Source of the DNA: JBEKHI01 sp050012355
GTDB taxonomy: Bacteria; Actinomycetota; Actinomycetes; Streptosporangiales; Streptosporangiaceae
Reading direction: 5' to 3'
Length of the DNA: 8,524 nt
Assembly (NCBI GenBank): GCA_050012355.1
Contig: JBEKHI010000361.1
Location: 1-8,524, forward strand
Numbering within the stretch: the first letter of the stretch is position 1; each line of letters begins with the position of its first letter. A program made the position numbers and the translations under genes. This document shows, one piece after another, positions 6,154-8,524 of this stretch. The notes under the pieces are model-generated. The model was not told where the DNA came from and searched no databases. It saw only the letters and a list, made by a program, of their open reading frames with translations.

Positions 6154-6918
6154 GTGAGCCTGACAGATCAAGCGAGCCCTCGTAGCACCAGAACACCAGC
6201 GCGCCGCCGGGAAACGCTCAACGCGACCCCGCACCCGGCATGGGTCACGGACATGCTCGAACGCCTGCGGCCTGAGTGGAATGGGGTGCAGGAGTCCGGG
6301 GTCTTCTCCGCGACAAGGCCAGGAGCGTTTCCCGAAAGGATATGGGGCCGGATCCTTCACGAATTCTTCTGCGTAGTCGAATCATTTCCCAAGTACATGG
6401 GAATCACCCTAGCCAAGACCACATTCGGCCAAAGCCCGAAAGACGAGTTGGCTAGGAACTGGCTGATCGGAAATATCCGGGTCGAGGCACGCCATGTCGA
6501 GTGGTATATCGACTGGGCGGCCGGACACGGGATAAGCCGCGCGGAAATCACCGCGTCCCGTCCGCACGCGGCGGTCGGCGCACTGGACGCCTGGCTGTGG
6601 TCGACGGCCTACCGAGGCTCCCTCGCCGAGGCCATCGGCGCGATCAACTACGCGATCGAGGGCACGACCGGCGAATGGACTCGCCAGGTGCTGCCGGTTT
6701 TCGCCGAACATTACGGCCACGACAGGGCCACCCTGACCTGGATGGTCAACCACGCGGAATACGACGACAAGCACCCGGTCCAGGCACTGGAGATCATAAA
6801 GAACGCGCTGACAGCCGACGGCGAGCCGTCCGAGTCCGCGGTGCGGCGCACCGAGGAAGCCATCCGGCGCTCGCTGCTGCTGTTCCGCGCCGGACTCGAC
6901 TCCTGCGTCCCCGACTGA
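6154..6918 (+). CDS. heme-oxygenase-fold diiron-type (TenA/CADD/PqqC-like) protein
   Basis: The gene encodes a 254-residue, mostly helical soluble protein. Several residues fall as in heme-oxygenase-like diiron oxidases and oxygenases: a Glu in an early helix (FFCVVESF, E76), ExxH (EARH, 111-114), a later Glu (NYAIEGTTGEW, E169) and HxxxDxxH (HAEYDDKH, 200-207). The HxxxDxxH spacing is the one I recall from CADD and SznF. Family members use a di-metal site with O2 to oxidise small molecules or themselves; the substrate here is unknown. Annotation pipelines may label such proteins 'TenA family' or 'iron-containing redox enzyme'. I prefer GTG 6154 because GGGAGG lies 5 bases before it. The upstream ATG 6109, adding 15 residues, has no ribosome site. 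The gene stands alone, with a terminator-closed operon on the left and a palindrome on the right, so context gives no pathway. Confidence 0.72.
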   Translation: MSLTDQASPRSTRTPARRRETLNATPHPAWVTDMLERLRPEWNGVQESGVFSATRPGAFPERIWGRILHEFFCVVESFPKYMGITLAKTTFGQSPKDELARNWLIGNIRVEARHVEWYIDWAAGHGISRAEITASRPHAAVGALDAWLWSTAYRGSLAEAIGAINYAIEGTTGEWTRQVLPVFAEHYGHDRATLTWMVNHAEYDDKHPVQALEIIKNALTADGEPSESAVRRTEEAIRRSLLLFRAGLDSCVPD

Positions 6919-7048
6919 GGTCACCTCGCGTTAGCAGCCAGCCGCCCGCTTTGTTGGCATATGTTCCTCGGCTCGTCCTCTCGTTCCTCGAAAGTTTCCG
7001 TAGGAAGTGTCATCATAGTGACACTTCCTACGGACACTTGATCGATTC
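6919..7048. other. intergenic region with operator-type palindrome
   Basis: This is a short non-coding gap between the diiron-type gene and the MFS remnant. Its right half is dominated by the palindrome described separately. I see no terminator hairpin for the diiron-type gene other than that palindrome, which could serve as one if it is transcribed. Confidence 0.5.
6997..7039. promoter_or_regulatory. perfect 16-bp-arm palindrome plus third half-site, probable operator
   Basis: TCCGTAGGAAGTGTCA (6997-7012) is an exact inverted copy of TGACACTTCCTACGGA (7019-7034), with 6 bases between. The core half-site occurs three times: AAGTGTC at 7005-7011, GACACTT at 7020-7026 and GACACTT at 7033-7039. 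It ends only 9 bases before the ATG of the MFS remnant, and that ATG has no clear ribosome site. The site is therefore likely to overlap the promoter and bind a dimeric repressor of the TetR or MarR kind. No regulator gene is present in the window. Confidence 0.6.
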
Positions 7049-7580
7049 ATGGCGGACACAACGGAAAACGTGCCGGTCAGCGGGTCGCCGTGGGCACCGT
7101 TCCGGCACCGGCTGTTCGCGGCTATGTGGACCGCCCAGTTCGTCAGCAACATGGGCAGCTGGATGCAGACCATCGGCGCGCAGTGGCTGATGCTGACACT
7201 TACCGGCTCCGCCACCTACGTGGCGCTGATCTCGACCGCCAGCAGCCTGCCGATCATGTTACGAGGGCGGCGAGCCTGCCGGTCCGGTGATGGTGAGCAT
7301 CGAGTACCGCCCGCAGCCGGGGCGCCGCGGGGACCTCATCGCCGCGCTCGAGGACGCCCGGTTCAGCCGCCGCCGCACCGGAGCCTCCGCGTGGCGAGTA
7401 TGGCAGGACGCCACTGACCCTGACCGTATCGTCGAGCAGTTCATCGTCGCTTCATGGGATGAGCATCTGCGCCAGCATGAGCGGGTTACCCGGCATGACG
7501 CCGAGCGGTTCGCCAAAATCCGTGCGATGACCGACCCGGACCATCCGGACGTCGTCACGCACTGGCTAACCGGCGCCTAG
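7049..7580 (+). pseudogene. MFS_3-type exporter, internally deleted and frameshifted
   Basis: The first roughly 70 codons (from ATG 7049) read as the start of an MFS_3 (PF05977, EntS-like) transporter: PWAPFRHRLFAAMWTAQFVS, then NMGSWMQTIGAQWLM and ALISTASSLPIM. After about 7257 the homology stops. It resumes in another frame from about 7284 with the C-terminal ABM-like domain of the same family (VMVSIEYRPQPG, RRRTGASAWRVWQD, ASWDEHLRQHERVTR), ending at TAG 7580. A complete family member has about 500-550 residues and ten or more membrane helices, so some 350-380 codons of the transport core are missing. The first frame continues only into Arg/Pro-rich nonsense. The C-terminal piece could still be translated on its own from GTG 7287 or ATG 7290 as about 97 residues. 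I infer an internal deletion, not a sequencing error, because so much is missing. Confidence 0.8.
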
Positions 7581-7939
7581 AACCAGGTCGTCGCCAGCCA
7601 GATGGTCACTGCCGCGGCGACAATGAGCCCGATGTTGAGACCGATCTGGCGGTCACCACGGCGCAAGTGAACCCTGGTCGCGGCGATCTGCAGGATCACG
7701 AACCCGATAGCCGCGGCGAACGCCAGCCACGGTGCGATGCCGGTCAGCGGCGGCAGGATCAGCCCGATGGCGCCAAGTACTTCGACCGTCCCGATGGCCC
7801 TGACGGCCGGCATCGGCGTGCTGTCCACCCAGGCCATCATCGGCAGCAGCTGCTCACGGGTCCTGATCACCTTTATCCCGCCTCCGTAGAGGTAGAACAG
7901 CGCAAGCAACCCGGCAACGATCCAGTAAGCGACGTGCAT
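7577..7939 (-). CDS. DoxX-like family membrane protein
   Basis: This is a small integral membrane protein of 120 residues with four hydrophobic segments (about 4-22, 46-64, 70-88 and 100-117). An early YLYGGGIKVIR, then VRAIGTVEVLGAIGLILPP and a TRVHLRRGD loop before the last helix fit the DoxX-like family (PF13564). Some DoxX relatives are linked to quinone or thiol redox chemistry, but this protein's role is unknown. The frame is open back to 8143, but that extension lacks family similarity and overlaps a cupin remnant in another frame. ATG 7939 gives the usual N-terminus and follows a GGATGGGA purine stretch; ATG 7948 is possible. Its TAG shares the bases CTAG (7577-7580) with the stop of the convergent MFS remnant. 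It appears intact although its neighbours are broken. Confidence 0.82.
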   Translation of the reverse strand: MHVAYWIVAGLLALFYLYGGGIKVIRTREQLLPMMAWVDSTPMPAVRAIGTVEVLGAIGLILPPLTGIAPWLAFAAAIGFVILQIAATRVHLRRGDRQIGLNIGLIVAAAVTIWLATTWF

Positions 7940-7953
7940 AAATCCCATCCACG

Positions 7954-8106
7954 GTAAAGGTCGGGCGTGAACGTGCTGAGCATAACGGCCGGCTGATCGC
8001 CCAGGTTGGCGAAGGTGGGCGGGGCTCCGGGCGGGATCATCACGAAAGTGCCCGCAGCCGGGCCGACCACAGATACGGCAGGGCAGGCCATCGGTTCGCC
8101 GGTCAT
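7954..8106 (-). pseudogene. cupin-domain protein, 5'-truncated remnant
   Basis: From ATG 8106 the minus strand reads about 51 residues matching the second half of a small cupin: GPAAGTFVMIPPGAP, then TFANLGDQPAVML and TPDLY. The first half of the barrel, with the usual HxH metal motif, is absent. An in-frame TGA lies four codons before the ATG. The conserved PPGxPH histidine reads Pro here (GAPPTF). Past about 7954 the frame runs into the DoxX gene without cupin similarity, so the C-terminal tail may be gone too. It lies just upstream of DoxX on the same strand, so the ancestor was probably a cupin-DoxX operon. Confidence 0.6.
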
Positions 8107-8386
8107 GCTTTGATTTCACCGGCTCGGCACAACGGCTGTCCAATACTGATTACGCAGCTTCGATACCCCATGGGTATCGAAGAGCTCCAGCCCAACGGGG
8201 ATCTGTCCTGGGCGGGTCTCGGCAGCAGGCGGCCGGTGACCGGAAAGTCCCTGAGCGTTCCTGGTGAGTACTGCACCAACCAGCAAAGCCTGGTTCATCC
8301 CGAGGGGACGGTGGCGGTGGCGTGAAAGTGGCGCGGGCTGCGGGTCGTGGCGTGCCGCTGCCGCGGGCGGCGCTGTCCGGGGGCAT
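8107..8386. other. non-coding or decayed stretch right of the cupin remnant
   Basis: Open frames exist on both strands (for example plus 8110-8325 and minus 8150-8452), but their products show no family resemblance and no good ribosome site. Apart from the palindrome at 8158-8182 I see no structured element. The missing 5' half of the cupin gene would be expected here and is not recognisable. Confidence 0.5.
8158..8182. promoter_or_regulatory. palindrome with 11-bp arms, candidate operator
   Basis: CTTCGATACCC (8158-8168) and GGGTATCGAAG (8172-8182) are perfect inverted copies around CAT. It lies about 50 bases upstream of the cupin remnant on the minus strand, where a repressor site for an ancestral cupin-DoxX operon would be expected. 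It resembles a dimeric-regulator site more than a terminator because the centre is only 3 bases. Confidence 0.5.
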
Positions 8387-8466
8387 CTTCTCCCGGGTTG
8401 GTGCACCCCGGCTGCCGGGCATATCCGGGCATTGCGGACGGGAAATGTGCACTAACCCGGGAGAAG
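8387..8466. repeat. 20-bp inverted repeats around 40 bases, possible insertion-sequence ends
   Basis: CTTCTCCCGGGTTGGTGCAC (8387-8406) and GTGCACTAACCCGGGAGAAG (8447-8466) are inverted copies with 19 of 20 bases matching. The spacer holds a small CCCGG-CTG-CCGGG stem and two copies of CCGGGCAT ten bases apart. They may be terminal repeats of two oppositely oriented insertion sequences, or one large stem-loop. Confidence 0.55.
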
Positions 8467-8524
8467 TCAGCGGGTTCGGGCCGGCTGCCGCGCCCAGCCG
8501 AGGTGGAGGACTTCCGGCCAGAGG
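8458..8524 (+). CDS. possible N-terminus of a transposase, cut by window end
   Basis: The frame beginning at 8458 reads REKSAGSGRLPRP then AEVEDFRPE and runs off the window. The EDFRPE-like opening reminds me of the start of a common actinobacterial transposase group (openings of the form xxEFRxxxY). The neighbouring 20-bp inverted repeats fit an insertion-sequence end. The start codon is unclear: the frame is open upstream through GTG 8401, and GTG within the AEVED stretch is another choice. About 20 residues is too little for a firm call. Confidence 0.22.

Noticed and set aside
7244..7284. AGCCTGCCGATC / AGCCTGCCGGTC direct repeat at the MFS deletion junction
   Set aside because: Recombination between two repeats would leave one copy; both remain, so this pair is probably coincidental.
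7940..8143. N-terminal extension of the DoxX frame back to 8143
   Set aside because: The added residues are Arg/Cys-rich, unlike DoxX proteins, and overlap the cupin remnant in another frame.
8110..8325. Plus-strand open frame crossing the palindrome
   Set aside because: No recognisable family, and the palindrome inside it suggests non-coding DNA.
1..8524. CRISPR array, tRNA or rRNA genes
   Set aside because: I saw no regularly spaced repeats, cloverleaf pattern or rRNA-like segments.

Overview
The window is GC-rich and reads as an actinomycete chromosome. The clues are strong G/C preference at third codon positions, GTG starts, Tat export, the phage holin family/DUF3618/DUF4235 trio, and stress-sigma-like promoter motifs of the GTTT-N15-GGGTAT kind. 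I cannot name the genus. All calls come from reading the sequence and from memory of protein families; no search was run.

Left part (1-4383): bases 1-320 hold no supported gene. Two genes follow, both on the minus strand. The upstream one (2002-4383) encodes a 793-residue membrane protein. It joins N-terminal membrane segments, a degenerate kinase-like domain and a C-terminal UPF0104/LPG-synthase-type flippase-like domain. After a 34-base gap comes a Tat-exported metallophosphoesterase of the TIGR03767 (PPA1498) type (321-1967). The pair is probably cotranscribed and works at or outside the membrane.

Middle (4384-5928): a strong 20-bp hairpin (4481-4527) separates that pair from a divergent stress-type locus. 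A 55-residue hydrophobic protein runs leftward (4569-4736). A tightly coupled three-gene operon runs rightward: phage holin family protein, DUF3618, DUF4235, with ATGA overlaps at both junctions. Each side has its own motif resembling actinobacterial SigB/SigF promoters. A clean terminator hairpin closes the operon. These products are small membrane proteins, probably part of a cell-envelope stress response.

Right part (5929-8524): a standalone heme-oxygenase-fold diiron-type protein (6154-6918) comes first. A perfect 16-bp palindrome, probably an operator, then precedes a wrecked MFS_3 exporter gene. That gene keeps only its N-terminus and its C-terminal ABM-like domain, in different frames. 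Its stop shares CTAG with the stop of a convergent DoxX-like gene, and directly upstream of DoxX is a cupin fragment lacking its N-terminal half. Farther right are an 11-bp-arm palindrome and a pair of 20-bp inverted repeats. The window ends in what may be the first codons of a transposase. This third looks like an accessory region damaged by deletion and insertion-sequence activity.

Most promising for follow-up: the kinase-like/flippase fusion that lacks the ATP-binding lysine, the divergent stress-sigma promoter pair, the orphan diiron-type enzyme, and the three-half-site operator in front of a dead exporter.
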